Assembly (NCBI RefSeq): GCF_030463565.1
Contig: NC_134651.1
Coordinates: 11,358,734-11,422,733, forward strand
Source of the DNA: Pelecanus crispus
Lineage: Eukaryota > Chordata > Aves > Pelecaniformes > Pelecanidae
Direction: 5' to 3'
DNA: 64,000 nt
Both the position numbers and the translations under genes were made by a program. Numbering within the stretch: position 1 is the first letter of the stretch; every line of letters begins with the position of its first letter. The notes beneath the pieces are model-generated. The model made no database searches and was not told the DNA's origin. It saw only the letters and a list, made by a program, of their open reading frames with translations. Below are positions 37,202-60,573 of the stretch, piece after piece.

Positions 37202-40200
37202 ATGCGCGCCGCCCGGCTGCCGCTGCCGCCGCTGCTGCTGCTGCTCGCCCTGCTCCTGCCCGGCCGCGCCGCCCGCCCCAAGCTCGCCCTGCCCATCCGG
37301 CCCGACACGGACCCGCTGCCCCCCGGGGGGGCGGCAGGTAGGAGTCCCCCCTTCCTTCCTTCCCCCCCCCCTCCCGCTCCGGGCACCCCCCCGTCCTATA
37401 CAAGCTGCTGCCGCGCCCCCCCCTTCGTGCATCCCGCTTCGTGCACCCCCCTCCCTACCACCCGCACCCCCGTCCGTGCACCGCATGCCTGCACACCCCC
37501 CCACACACCCCATTTTCTTGTACCCCCGCATCCCGCTCCGGGCCCCCCGGCTGGCCGGGACCGGCACCGGCAGCGGCACCGGGAGCGGGAGCGGGACCGG
37601 CCGCCGTGCCCAGCGGGCGGCGGGGCGGTGCCGGCCGCTGTCCGGGGCTGCGGCAGGGGGGTGCCCGCGGCCCGGAGGTGACCGGGGGCGGCGGTGGTGG
37701 TGGGTGGCGGGGGGGGGTCTCCGCAGGCTGCGCCTTCGGGGGGCACTTTCTATGCCCTGGAGGAGACGTGGCACCCGGACCTGGGGGAGCCCTTCGGGGT
37801 CATTGCGCTGCGTTATCTGCCACTGCGAGCCGGTGAGTGCCCCCGCACCCCCCGCCCCGGGACCCCCCTTCCGCCGGGAGATCCCCCAGGATCCGGCCCT
37901 GCCGGGGAGGGCGCTGGCAGGGGGGGAAGGTTGACCCCCTTCACCCAATACACGCCCCCCCCCCGAATGGAAAAGGGGAGCGGGGATCCCTCCAGCCAGC
38001 CCCCGGACCTTATCCGCCCCCCCGCCGCAGCAGTGGGGAGGAGAAGGGGGGGGGTTAAAGGCTCAGGCTTCATTCCTCCTCCTCGGGGATGGCCCCCCGG
38101 CCCCCCTCCCTCCCTCCGAGCAGCCCCCCCGAGGCCGGGGCTGGCGGGGCCGCACACAGCTGGGCAGGGGGGCTGGGGGCCGTGGGGGAGGGGCCCCGGG
38201 TTTGGCTGCCGTACAGGCAGCTGGGGGGCTGCGCAAGGTGTCCGGGCTGCCCGCGGGGGCTCCAGATGGGCCGGGATGGGGGGAGCCAGGCTGTGCCGGG
38301 GGGGGGGGGCACACCTTGGCACGGCTTGGCACACCTTGGCACGGCTCTCCCGGCCTCTTCCCCCCGTCCCGCAGCAGAGGAACCGGCGGGGGAAGCCGGC
38401 GGGGAAAGTGAACTGCAAGAACATGAAGCAGGACTGCCCCGTGCCCCGCCTGCCCCCGGGCCACGCTGCTGCCCGGGCACTGCTGCCACACCTGCCCCAA
38501 AGGTAGGCCAGTGGGTGCCTCCCTGTGGGGAGCCCCCCTGCATCCACAGGGGTCCCCTGTGGGCACGGAAAGGGGGGCACTGCACACACACCCCCGAAAA
38601 GGGCTGCTTGGCTTTGTTATGGAGGTTGCCGGTGCCCGAAGGGTGCTGGGCAGGGGAAGCCCTGATGGACGCAGCTGTCCCTGAACCACCCCTGGAGGGG
38701 TGTGGAGAGGGTGCACAGGGCTAAATTGCCTGTCCCTCTGCCTGCGCCCAGCATGCCCCCTGCACCCCAGTGCAGAGCCCCACGGTCACCCACAGGGCAC
38801 ATCTCGGTCTGTCTTGGGAGGGGGGAATTTATTATTGCCCCCCACCCTGAGCTCTTGGGCACAAGCAGCCTGGTGCAATGGTCTTCCCCTGTGCCCACCC
38901 CATCCACCTTGCCAGCCCCCCTTGCCAGCCCCGAAGAGCCCCGCACCCCCTTCGACACCCTTCGAGTACTTCCAGGACAAGGAGGATGACCTGGACAAGC
39001 CCTACAACGACCGCTCCTACCTCAGCTCTGAGGGGCTGGCCCGCGATGATGCCCGCACAGGTGAGCCGCCCGCCCGGGCGGGCAGCAGCGGTGCGGGACA
39101 CCCCTCTGTGCTCCCCACCATCGTTGGTATCCCCTCCCCAGAGTTCGTGGCCTTGCTGACGAGCGGCCCGGAGCCGTGGCACCCCATGTCCAGCGCAGTG
39201 GCAAAGGCTCGCTTCACCCTGCTGCGCTCCTACCCTGCTCTTCTCCATCAGCTATGAGCGGTGAGTCCTGCCCTCTGCCCCGGCTGGCACCGCGGGCACC
39301 CCTCTGGAAAAGGGGGGATGCAACCGTGCTTGCGCCTCAGTTTCTCTTTCGACGTGCCCCCCGCCACAGTGCTACAGCCTTGCATTGGCAGGGCGAGAGA
39401 TTTGGGGAAGGGGAGGATGTGCTGGGGGTCCAGCCTGGGCGAGCAGCCGGGATTTTGGCACACCCACGGCACCGGCCCGGCCTCACCCCTTTGCCTCCAG
39501 GTCTGGAGCGGGAACAAATGGGAAGGGCTCCGCCGAGGACGCGGGCGCAGCGGGGCAGAGGCGCCGTGCCGCCCCCCGGGCTCTGCCAGCGGGCACCGCC
39601 GGGGCACTGCTGCCAGGGTCCCCCATCCTCACCGTGTCCTCCCCGGATGCCCGCCGGCGGTGGAGCTTCTCCTCTCCCTCCCTCCTTCCCGCTCCAGTTT
39701 CTTCTGCTCTTCCTCGCTTCCAGGCCCCTTTGCATAGTAAAGTGGTGACTAATTTCCAGCTCCGACTGGGGGAGCCAAACAGAGCCGAAAATGCTCCTAA
39801 TTTACAGCCAGGCCCGAGCGCTTGGCTCCTAGTGGGTCCTGCCCTGCCGCCTTTCCCGGCGGGGACCCCCTTCCTGCTCGGTGCCAGTTTGGCACCGCTC
39901 CGGGGCAGGGGAGCCCCGGGGAGCCGTGCCGAGCTGGCAGCAGGCCGGGCAGCAGCGTTGGGCCAGCACCCGGCGTGGGCAGGCAGAGCGTGGCGCTTGG
40001 CACCCCAGGGGGATGTCGCCCTCCTCTCGCCGACCTCAAATCTCTGGGCGACCCCCATGTGCCCTCCCCGACGCACCCCTGTGCCCGGTGCTGAGCAAGG
40101 GTGGTGCCAGGGGAGGGGGGGCCAGGAGGGAGGTCCTTGCTCACCCCCTGGGTGCCCGCAGGCTGGGGCGGCCAAGCCGGGTGCGTTTCAGCGACCCCGA

Positions 40201-43200
40201 GGGCAACGTGCTGTTCGAACACCCCGTGCAGAAGAGCGCTGCCCCCGAGGATGGCATGGTGAGAGGGGCCGGGAGGGCAGGCAGGCACCCTGCCCCTTCC
40301 TCCCCCTGCCCGGGTGTGGGGTGCCCCCCGGCCCCTGCCCAGCCCTGCCCTTGCCCCCAGCTCTGCGGGATGTGGAGGACGGTGTCCAAGGCCAATGTCC
40401 AGCTGCTGCGGGGGGAGCAGCTCCGCGTGTCCCTCGTCACCCGGGCGCAGCCCTCCGGAGAGGTCCACGGGCACATCCTCAAGCACCGGGCGCTCTTCGC
40501 AGGTAAGTCCAGTTCCCACGTGCCCATCCGGCGGGTGCCCACTGGGGTGCCCCTCATGCCCCCTCTCCCTGCACAGAGACGTTCGGTGCCATCCTGACCT
40601 CATCGGACCCCGCGCACCTGGGCGCTGGGGGCATGGCCATGCTGACGCTGAGCGACACCGAGAACAACCTGCACTTCATCCTCATGGCCCGGGGGCTGCT
40701 GGAGCCCGGCGCCGGCGGTGAGGGTGGGCACGGGCACCCCGAGGGCCTGGCACTGCCTGGAGGGGCTGCGTAGGGCTGGGTGGTGGGGCGGTGCACAGCA
40801 TGTATGTGGCTCGGGAGGCATGGGTCAGCATCTGTGGGGTTGGGGTGGGTGCATGGGCTGGGTGCAGGGTGGGTATAGTGGCTGTGCGTGGTGTGTGTGG
40901 GGGTTGAGGTGTGCATAGGGGTTGTATCATTTGGGGTGTGCATGGTGGGGGTGTAGGGCCATGGGATGCTTGAGTGTGTATGGGATGTGGGGGTCAGTGT
41001 GCAGAAGGATGGGTTTGGGATGTGGGTTGTGCAAGGATTTGGGGGGCGCAGGGGGGAGTGGTGGGGGTCACGGTGTGTGCAGGTGTCCAGGCATGCAGGA
41101 AAGGAGAGGCAGCTGGCAAGAAAGTGGGGAATCAGGTTCAAGGGTTTGGGGGTGGTGGGCACAGAGGGGTGGGTTTGGGGGGGTAGAGGGACAGTGGTCG
41201 CAGGCCCCCGGTCCAGTGGGTCCAACCCTCTCTGCCATGGCCAGAATCCCCTTGGGTCCCGCTGCGGGTCCGCATCCTGCACCAGGGCCAGACGCTGCGG
41301 GAGGTCCGTGCCAACATCACCGTTGAGGTAAAGCCGTCTCTCCCCCCCACATGCCCTGGCAGCCGTGGTGCCTGCCATGCCAGGGCTGAGCTGTGGCCCC
41401 GTGTCCCCCCGGGCAGGACCCTGACTTTGCAGAGGTGCTGAGCGAGCTGTCTGCCCACGAGCTGCAGTGGCTGGTGCAGGGGGAGCTCCGCATCGTGGCC
41501 GAGACGGAGGGCCGGCACGCACGCCAGCTGGCAGGCACCATCACCACCCGCCGCAGCTGTGACAGTGAGCATGGGGCAGGGACCCCAGGGTGCAGGGGGG
41601 GCTGGCCGTGCCCCCCATGCCAACCTCACCCCCCCCCCCCCCCCCCCCCCCCGCACCGTGCCTCTCTCCCCGGGCTGAAGCCATCCAAAGCGTGCTGTGT
41701 GGAGCCGATGCCTTGCTGCCAACCAAGACGGGAGCCGTGGGCTCGGCCAAGCTGGCGCTTCATGAGAATGGCACCCTGGAGTACCAGGTAAGCAAGGGGC
41801 ACCCGTTTCCTTCCTGGGGGTCCCAGGGATGTCTCCCCCCTTCCCTGGCACTGCCCCTCAGCACCCTTCCCGCAGGTGCAGGTGGTGGGCACCGCCAGCG
41901 AGGTGGTGGGCATCACGTTGGAGACCAAACCCCGGCGGAAGAGCAAGAGGAACGTCCTGTTCGACATGACGCCCAGCTACAAGGATGGGGTGGTGAGCAC
42001 TGGGTGGCACTGGGGGGGATGGCACAGGGACCTTAGGCAAGTCCCCATCCCAACCCATGTGTTCTCCCGCTGGTGGCAGGCCCGGGGCGCCTGGCAGAGC
42101 CCCAGCGCCCGCGATGCCCACATGCTGCTGCAGAACGAGCTCTTCCTCAATGTGGCCACCAAGGACTGGGCGGAGGGCGAGCTGCGGGGCCAGGTCATCT
42201 CCCTGCCCTACAGCGGGCTGCTCGCCCGCTACACAGGTACCCGGGGGGCACCAGGGGTGGCGGTGGGGGCAGTGGGGCAGCACCCCGCCCGCCACCTCCC
42301 ACGGCCCCTGTCTGTGCACAGAGATGCCCGTGGCGCTGGCGGGGCAGCTGGTGTCCCCGCCGGTGGGCAGCGGCGCCGGGGGCCACGCCTGGCTCTCACT
42401 GGACGAGCACTGCCACCTGCACTACGAGATTTCGGTGGCGGGGCTGGGCCGCCCAGCCGATGGCACCGTCAGCGCCCACCTCCATGGGGTGGCTGAGCTG
42501 GGCGAGATGAGTGCCCGTCCCCACCAGCACAAGCGCCTGCTCAAGGGTTTCTACAGCACCGAGGTGAGGCAGGCACCTGGTCAGGGCACCCTGCAGCAAG
42601 GACTGGGCCAGCCCTCATGCCCCCCTCCCCGGCGTCCCTCTCGCCCTGGCAGGCTCAGGGGGTGGTGAAGGACCTGGACGCCGACCTGCTGCAGCACCTG
42701 GCCCAGGGCACTGCTTTCCTGCAAGTCAGCACCAAAGCCCACCCCCATGGGGAGATGCGGGGACGGGTAGGTCCCCACCTGGGCAGGGCACCCCTACCCA
42801 TCCCCACCACTGCCTGGGGTCTCCAGCCAGGTGACGCTGCCCAGAGCAGGGTGGGAAGGGGACAGGATGGGGGCACACCGTGGCACGGTCCTGGCAGCCC
42901 AGCGTGGTGTGTCTTGTGGTCGTGGGTGCTTCCTCCAGCAGCCCCGACTGTGGAGGGCAGCCGGGCATCCCCATGGGAAGCGGGGTCCCCCAGCAGTGCC
43001 AACCCTCCTGCTCCATGCCCCCACCCAGGTGCACATCCCCAACCGGTGCCATGCAGGAGGGACCCGCCTGGCCCCGGGGGAGGCTGAGCTCTCCGAGGGT
43101 GCCAAAACCAGGGACCTGGAGCAGCTGAAGAAGGACCCCAATTCCTGCTTCTTTGAGGGGCAGCACCGGGCGCATGGCAGCCGCTGGGCACCCGACTATG

Positions 43201-44856
43201 ACAAGAAGTGCTCCATCTGCAGCTGCCAGGTACGTGCCGGGGGTGGACAAGCTGGGGGGGCAGCACCCATCAGTGGTGCCCCCTTGTAACGAACCCCATA
43301 CCTGCTGCCCCCAGAAGCGCACGGTGATCTGTGACCCCATCCTGTGCCAGCCCCTCAACTGCACCCGCCAGGTGCACCCTGAGGAGCTGTGCTGCCCCAT
43401 CTGCGAAGGTACCTGGGGGCTGGGGGGATCCCGGGTGGGGGACTGGGGGAGCAGGGGCATTCCCCATGGGTGAGAGGTCCCTCTCTGAGCATCTGCACCC
43501 CCTCATGGCCTTCCTCTTCCTTGCAGAGAAGATGGGGCAGGAGGACCTGAAGCTGGAGCGGGCACGGGACAGTAGCGAGGGTGAGTCCCCGCAGGCATGG
43601 GCTGAGGGGGCAGCTCTGCCCCCCAACCTCCCTGGCATCCCCACTCCCCCCATGGGGGCTGTGCCTACCTCCTGCTCCTCCTTCTCCTCTCCCAGGCTGC
43701 TACTTTGATGGGGACAAGACGTGGCGAGGCTCTGGCACCCGCTGGCACCCTGTCGTGCCGCCCTTTGGCCTCATCAAATGTGCCATTTGCACCTGCAAGG
43801 TGAGTGTGGGTCCTAGTCCCCCCCCAGACCCCCACCCTGGTTTGGCAGCAGAGCTGCCCTGGCACCCATGGTGGCTGCCCTGAGCAGCCGGGCACTGTAG
43901 CAGGGGCTCAAACCAGGGAGGGGAGTGTGTGTGCCTTGTACCCACTGCCCCGTGCCCTCTGTGCACTCCCCGCAGGGCACCACGGGCGAAGTGCACTGTG
44001 AGAAGGTGCAATGCCCGCGGCTCACCTGTGCCAACCCCGTGCGTGCCAGCCCGTCCGACTGCTGCAAACAGTGCCCAGGTACCTGCATCCCCCTCCTGCC
44101 CTCCGCTCTCCCCACACCCCTGGCATGGCCCCTGTACCTCCCCATGCCACCACCGGCAATGCCGTGGGGTGCCCCTGCTGCCTGCATGCCATCTCCCACT
44201 GCCCTTTCCTGCAGCCCCGGAGAAGACTGTCCCCGAGCTGGCTGACACCATGCAGGCGGACGGGCCGCGGGCATGCCGCTTCGGGCGCCGCTGGTACCTC
44301 AACAATGAGAGCTGGCACCCCTCCGTGCCCCCCTTTGGAGAAATGAAGTGTATCCTGTGCTGGTGTGTGGTGAGTGTGCCAGGCCTCGGGTGGCACCGAG
44401 GGAAGGAGAGGTGCCCCCCGCGCCAGTCCCCAGTGCTTCAGGGACGGGCGGGAGAGCAGCCTGGGGCGGCACCCCAGGGACCCACCACACCCTGAGAAGC
44501 CACCCAGCCCCTGCGCTCAGCCCCCTTTCTGCCCCGCAGTCGGGGGAGACGCACTGCCAGCGCCAGGAGTGCCCACCAGCCACCTGCGCCAGCCCCGCCA
44601 GGAGGGACAACCCCTGCTGCGCCAAGTGCCGTGGTGAGTGCGAGCGCTTGCACGCAGGCGCTGCTCCCCCAAACACCCCGTGCACCTCCCTGGCCCCCTT
44701 GGGTGCCGAGCCAGGGCTGGGACCAACCCAAGCGCCCTCCTGGCACCCGCCGTGCCCATCTCTCAGCCTTGCGTTCCCCCCCCCGCAGCCCCGGATGCCC
44801 CCCCAGATGCACGGGAGAAGGTCCACGATGCCAGGACGGAGGCGTGGAGCCGCTGA
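37202..44856 (+). CDS. CHRD: CHRD, chordin (BMP antagonist); apparent single-base insertions in exons 2, 3 and 5
   Basis: There are 23 exons: 37202-37337, 37727-37832, 38375-38502, 38929-39060, 39142-39260, 40162-40258, 40361-40502, 40577-40717, 41245-41327, 41417-41564, 41681-41787, 41876-41992, 42080-42236, 42322-42563, 42653-42766, 43029-43229, 43315-43408, 43527-43580, 43696-43799, 43976-44078, 44215-44369, 44540-44633 and 44789-44856. About 945 residues if four surplus bases are discounted; human chordin is 955 with the same exon number. Order: signal peptide ([13 protein letters not shown]), von Willebrand C repeat 1 (exons 2-3; [15 protein letters not shown]), four CHRD domains ([35 protein letters not shown]), then three more C repeats with CxxCxC and CCxxC cysteines. 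The secreted protein binds BMPs outside the cell to pattern the dorsal-ventral axis; [10 protein letters not shown] matches the distal Tolloid/BMP1 cleavage site. Exon 4 could instead start at 38916 if a fifth surplus base lies in it. Exons 6-23 are clean. Confidence 0.93.
41629..41652 (+). repeat. C24 homopolymer in CHRD intron 10
   Basis: Twenty-four consecutive C, beginning 52 bases before exon 11 in a 116-base intron. It forms the upstream half of the polypyrimidine tract, ahead of CCTCTCTCCC. The G-rich opposite strand could form a quadruplex. The exact length is unreliable in any sequencing read. Confidence 0.85.
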
Positions 44857-45280
44857 GCAGTGACCGCTGCCCGGAGCAGGGCGAGCACGCAGTGAGGCCA
44901 GGCAGCCGTGGGGGGGTCCCCGCCGCCCATTGCCCCTGCACAGGGTGGGGGGCACAGAGGAGCACGGCGGGGTGAACACGGCCAGGCACCCAGCCTGGGC
45001 ACCCCGTCTCAGCATGACTGCGATGCCAGGGCTGCCCTGCCCGCTTGTGCCAGCAGGCAGCGGCTGGGCTGGCGGAGGCTGGGGCACCCGCTGCCCTCCT
45101 CTTCCGAGCCCCCCTGGCCAGTGGGCACAGCGGGCATCGTGCCCACCTTGTACATAGTGTAAAATCCCTCCGGTCCCCATCTTGCTGTGCCCACCCTGGC
45201 TCAGCCGGGCTCGTCACATAATTTATGGTGCCCGTGGATAGGGGTCCCAATGTATTTATTAAAACCAGAGATATTGCCCA
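44857..45280 (+). other. CHRD 3'UTR with poly(A) signal
   Basis: A short 3'UTR that turns AT-rich at its end. ATTAAA at 45258-45263 (in TATTTATTAAAACC) is the likely polyadenylation signal, with cleavage near 45280. Confidence 0.75.
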
Positions 45281-47400
45281 CCCGGCTCCCTGCCTCCTCT
45301 TCCTAGCAGCAGCAGGTGCAGGGCTGTGCTCCTGCATCCCACACTGGGCTCCTGTGGGATTTGTAGGCCCTGGCCTTGCTGGGTTTGGGGGTGCGTATGC
45401 TGGAGTGGGTATTTGAGGGGCACGGGCTTGGGAGCCAGTGCCAAGCTGGGGGCATCCCCGGGGGACTGTGGGGCACTTGTAGGGCAGCATGGGACAGGAC
45501 CAGAGCAGGACCCAGTACCCACAGCCAGGGGCATGATACCAACCCTGCCTGTGCCCAGGGCAGGGGCTGCGGGTGCAGCGCCTGGTGACGGTGCCCGCTG
45601 GCACAGGGACAGCAGGGCTCTGTCCCCTGCACTTCCACGGTGGCACGAAGAGCCCAGCCTGGCGCCCCGGGCCAGCTGAGGCCCATGGAGGCACCTGCCC
45701 ACAGCACCCACAGCACGCCGAGTGCCCGGGGCTGGGTGTGCCACATAGCCACCCATACCTGTGCCAGGGCAGAGCACGGCGCGTGCTCGGGGGCAGCGCT
45801 CCCCCAGTCACCCCAGTATAGCTGCACCGGACTAAGGGCTACACAGGTCATGGGGCCCATGGGAGCCCCAGTGCCGCTACCTGCCCTTTGGTCCCCAATG
45901 TGGGGGACTGGGTCACCTCTGGGGACATCACTGTGTTGCATTGAGGACAACTGGGACAGAACCAGAGCTCTACTGGAACATTGTCAGAGCTGTAGGGAAA
46001 GTAACACTGGGCTCTACTGGGACAGCACTAAGGCATGCCAGCACAACAACGACGCCATAGTGGGACAGCGTTAGCCTATACTGGGACTGCACCAGAGGTG
46101 ACACTGGGCTGGACTGGGGTGGTGGTAGGGCAACAGGAGGATGGCACTGGGGCATACAGGACTGGCACAGAGCCGTGGGTGCTGAGCCGGGGGTCCTGCC
46201 CCATGTGTGCCCACAGCCACGTGGGTGCCTGTGCCAGCAGGGTGGCAGCACCCGTGGTGGCCTTGCAGTGGGCTGGTGGCCCGCAGCCGGGCACGCTGGT
46301 GGCAGCAGGCAGAGCGTGTGTCCTGGCACGGGGCTGCTCCTCCGGATGAGCGTCCCGGCTGCCACGGGGCAGTGCCAGGAGCTGACGAGCGAGGAAGGAG
46401 CTCCGTGCCCAGGGACACAATGAGCGGGCAGCCCATTTTATCACCTCTCTGCCGCAAACCGGTTCATGTCCGGCAATGAACCCTCCCAGGCTGGCGCAGG
46501 GCATATCCCAGCTACCAACCCAGCCATCGTCATCCACCCTTGGGGGTAGTAACGTCAAACTGGAGGGTGGCACCTCGGCGGTGAGAACTAGCCTGTTCCC
46601 GGTCCCTCAGCACCAGCCCGGCAGTGCCACGGCTCCATCATTCCCTGCACCCAGTTCTTGCCACAAAGGTGCCATGCGGTGCTCCAGGGAGGAGGGCGAG
46701 CTCGGCCCTGCCAGCAGCCCCGGCTGCTGCTGAGCCGGTGGTGGTGGCGAGACGGAGGCCCCAGCAGCCAGCCTGCCATGCTGGAGCACCTTGCCCGAGG
46801 ATTGCCAGTGCCGAGCTCTGCCCGTGTGCCCCTCTGGAGAGGGCTGAGCCCCTGCTGCCCAGTGGGTTTGGCAGCGAAGAGCAGAGCCCACCTTCCTTCC
46901 CTGGGGCTGGCAGTCCTGGGACGCTGAGCGGCACTACGGTAAGAACGAGCTCCCTGCCTGCTTTGGGGTATCTCTGGTGAGCCCCTACAGTGCCCAGGTG
47001 CCCTGCCACCCATGGACATCCATGGGGTCCCCCCGCCTCAATGCCAAGACCTCAGGCACTCTGCCACCCAAATCTGACCCCCAGCCAGGCATAGCCATGA
47101 GCCTGGGGGCTGGCTGCCTGCGGTGCCCCCAGCACGACCCTCCCTGCCTCCCCATGCCACCGGGGAGAAACCACGGGGCAGCAGGGACCAGCGGCAGTGC
47201 CAGCCCCACGCCAGCCCCTGGCGCCCGTGGGATGAGGGAGCAACGTGTCCCACAGGGAGCTGCACCCGCCGTCACCCCACGCCAGCTTTTACCCTCCTCC
47301 CCCGGCTGCCCACGGGTGCCATCCTCGGCTGGGAAACCTGCGGGCACGGGTGGCAGGGACCCCGCTGCAGGGCTGAGCCCCGCGGCCGGGCTCCCCCTGC
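45281..47400. other. CHRD-CLCN2 intergenic, no gene seen
   Basis: About 2.1 kb with no supportable exon. At about 45930-46170 a degenerate tandem repeat of a 30-40-base unit containing CTGGGACAG and CTACTGGGAC is visible. A short lower-GC patch lies near 46420-46570. Nothing else was recognised. Confidence 0.55.
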
Positions 47401-47563
47401 CCCTGCCCGGCGCTGGCTGCCGGTGCCGGGCGCTGCCGGCGGAGGAGGAGCGCGGCCGGTCCCTCCCCCGGGCACTGCCCCGGGCCCGCCCCGCACGGCC
47501 CGGGAGGAGCCGCCGCGGGCACCGGCACCGGCACCGGCAGCGGCACCGGCAGCGGCGGCAGCA
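47401..47563 (+). promoter_or_regulatory. CLCN2 CpG-island promoter and 5'UTR
   Basis: CpG-dense and TATA-less, ending in a GGCACC/GGCAGC hexamer array (about 47517-47560) just before the start codon. In human, CLCN2 shares a head-to-head promoter region with POLR2H; here the upstream neighbour is CHRD in the same orientation, so the promoter stands alone. Confidence 0.55.
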
Positions 47564-59958
<12,395 letters not shown>

Positions 59959-60450
59959 GATGGGGTCCCCACCCGTGTCCCCAGGTGCCGCAGGGGCCCC
60001 CGGCGAGTGCTGGGGGCTGCCCACCCTGTGCCCACCTGTGCTGGGCTCAGTATAGGGGTGGGCACCCTCAATCCAGTGCTGCTGCCCACCCCGTGCCAGG
60101 GGCTGGCCAGGTGCCCCCCAGCCTCCCTGTGCCCCCCACCTCCCTGCCAGCTCCTGGGGCTTCCCACTTCGCTACCTCTGCCCCCCCACCAGCCCCGGTG
60201 CCCCCCGGCATAGCCACCACCCTCACCCCACCCCCGCCTCGGGCACCCCAATGTCCCTCCTCGGGGTGGCATATGGGGCAGAGGGGCGTCCGGTCTGGGT
60301 GCCCACAGGGACACGGGTGGGCACTGCTCCCCTCCCCAGCACCTCGTGGCTGGGAAGGGGGGGGTCTTGCCGCCTCTCCACTGTGCACCCCACCCCTGTG
60401 TAAATACAGAGATTTTTATATTAATTTAATAAAAGGACTTTATAAACAGA
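59959..60450 (+). other. CLCN2 3'UTR with poly(A) signal
   Basis: Non-coding after the stop. AATAAA at 60428-60433, inside TTAATTTAATAAAAGG, marks the end, with cleavage near 60450. The same AT-rich island read on the minus strand gives ATTAAA (60425-60430), usable by the convergent small heat-shock gene. Confidence 0.75.
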
Positions 60451-60573
60451 GCCAGAGTGCCAAGGGGCTGGGGGCAGGGAGGGGGCACAGCCAGCGGGCA
60501 CCGGCCAAGCCTCACCACGGCACCGGGGTTGGCATCACCTGGGGCAAGAAGCCTTTCTTTACCGGGTGCTGGA

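Noticed and set aside
36104-37681. A 525-codon + strand open frame running into CHRD exon 1, as a possible N-terminal extension of chordin
   Set aside because: Most of it is translated minisatellite and G runs, it continues into intron 1, and a TATA box and signal-peptide start at 37202 give a normal chordin beginning.
37202-39260. CHRD as a pseudogene
   Set aside because: Eighteen downstream exons are intact with conserved cysteines, splice sites and poly(A) signal. Four homopolymer insertions confined to one GC-extreme segment fit sequencing error better.
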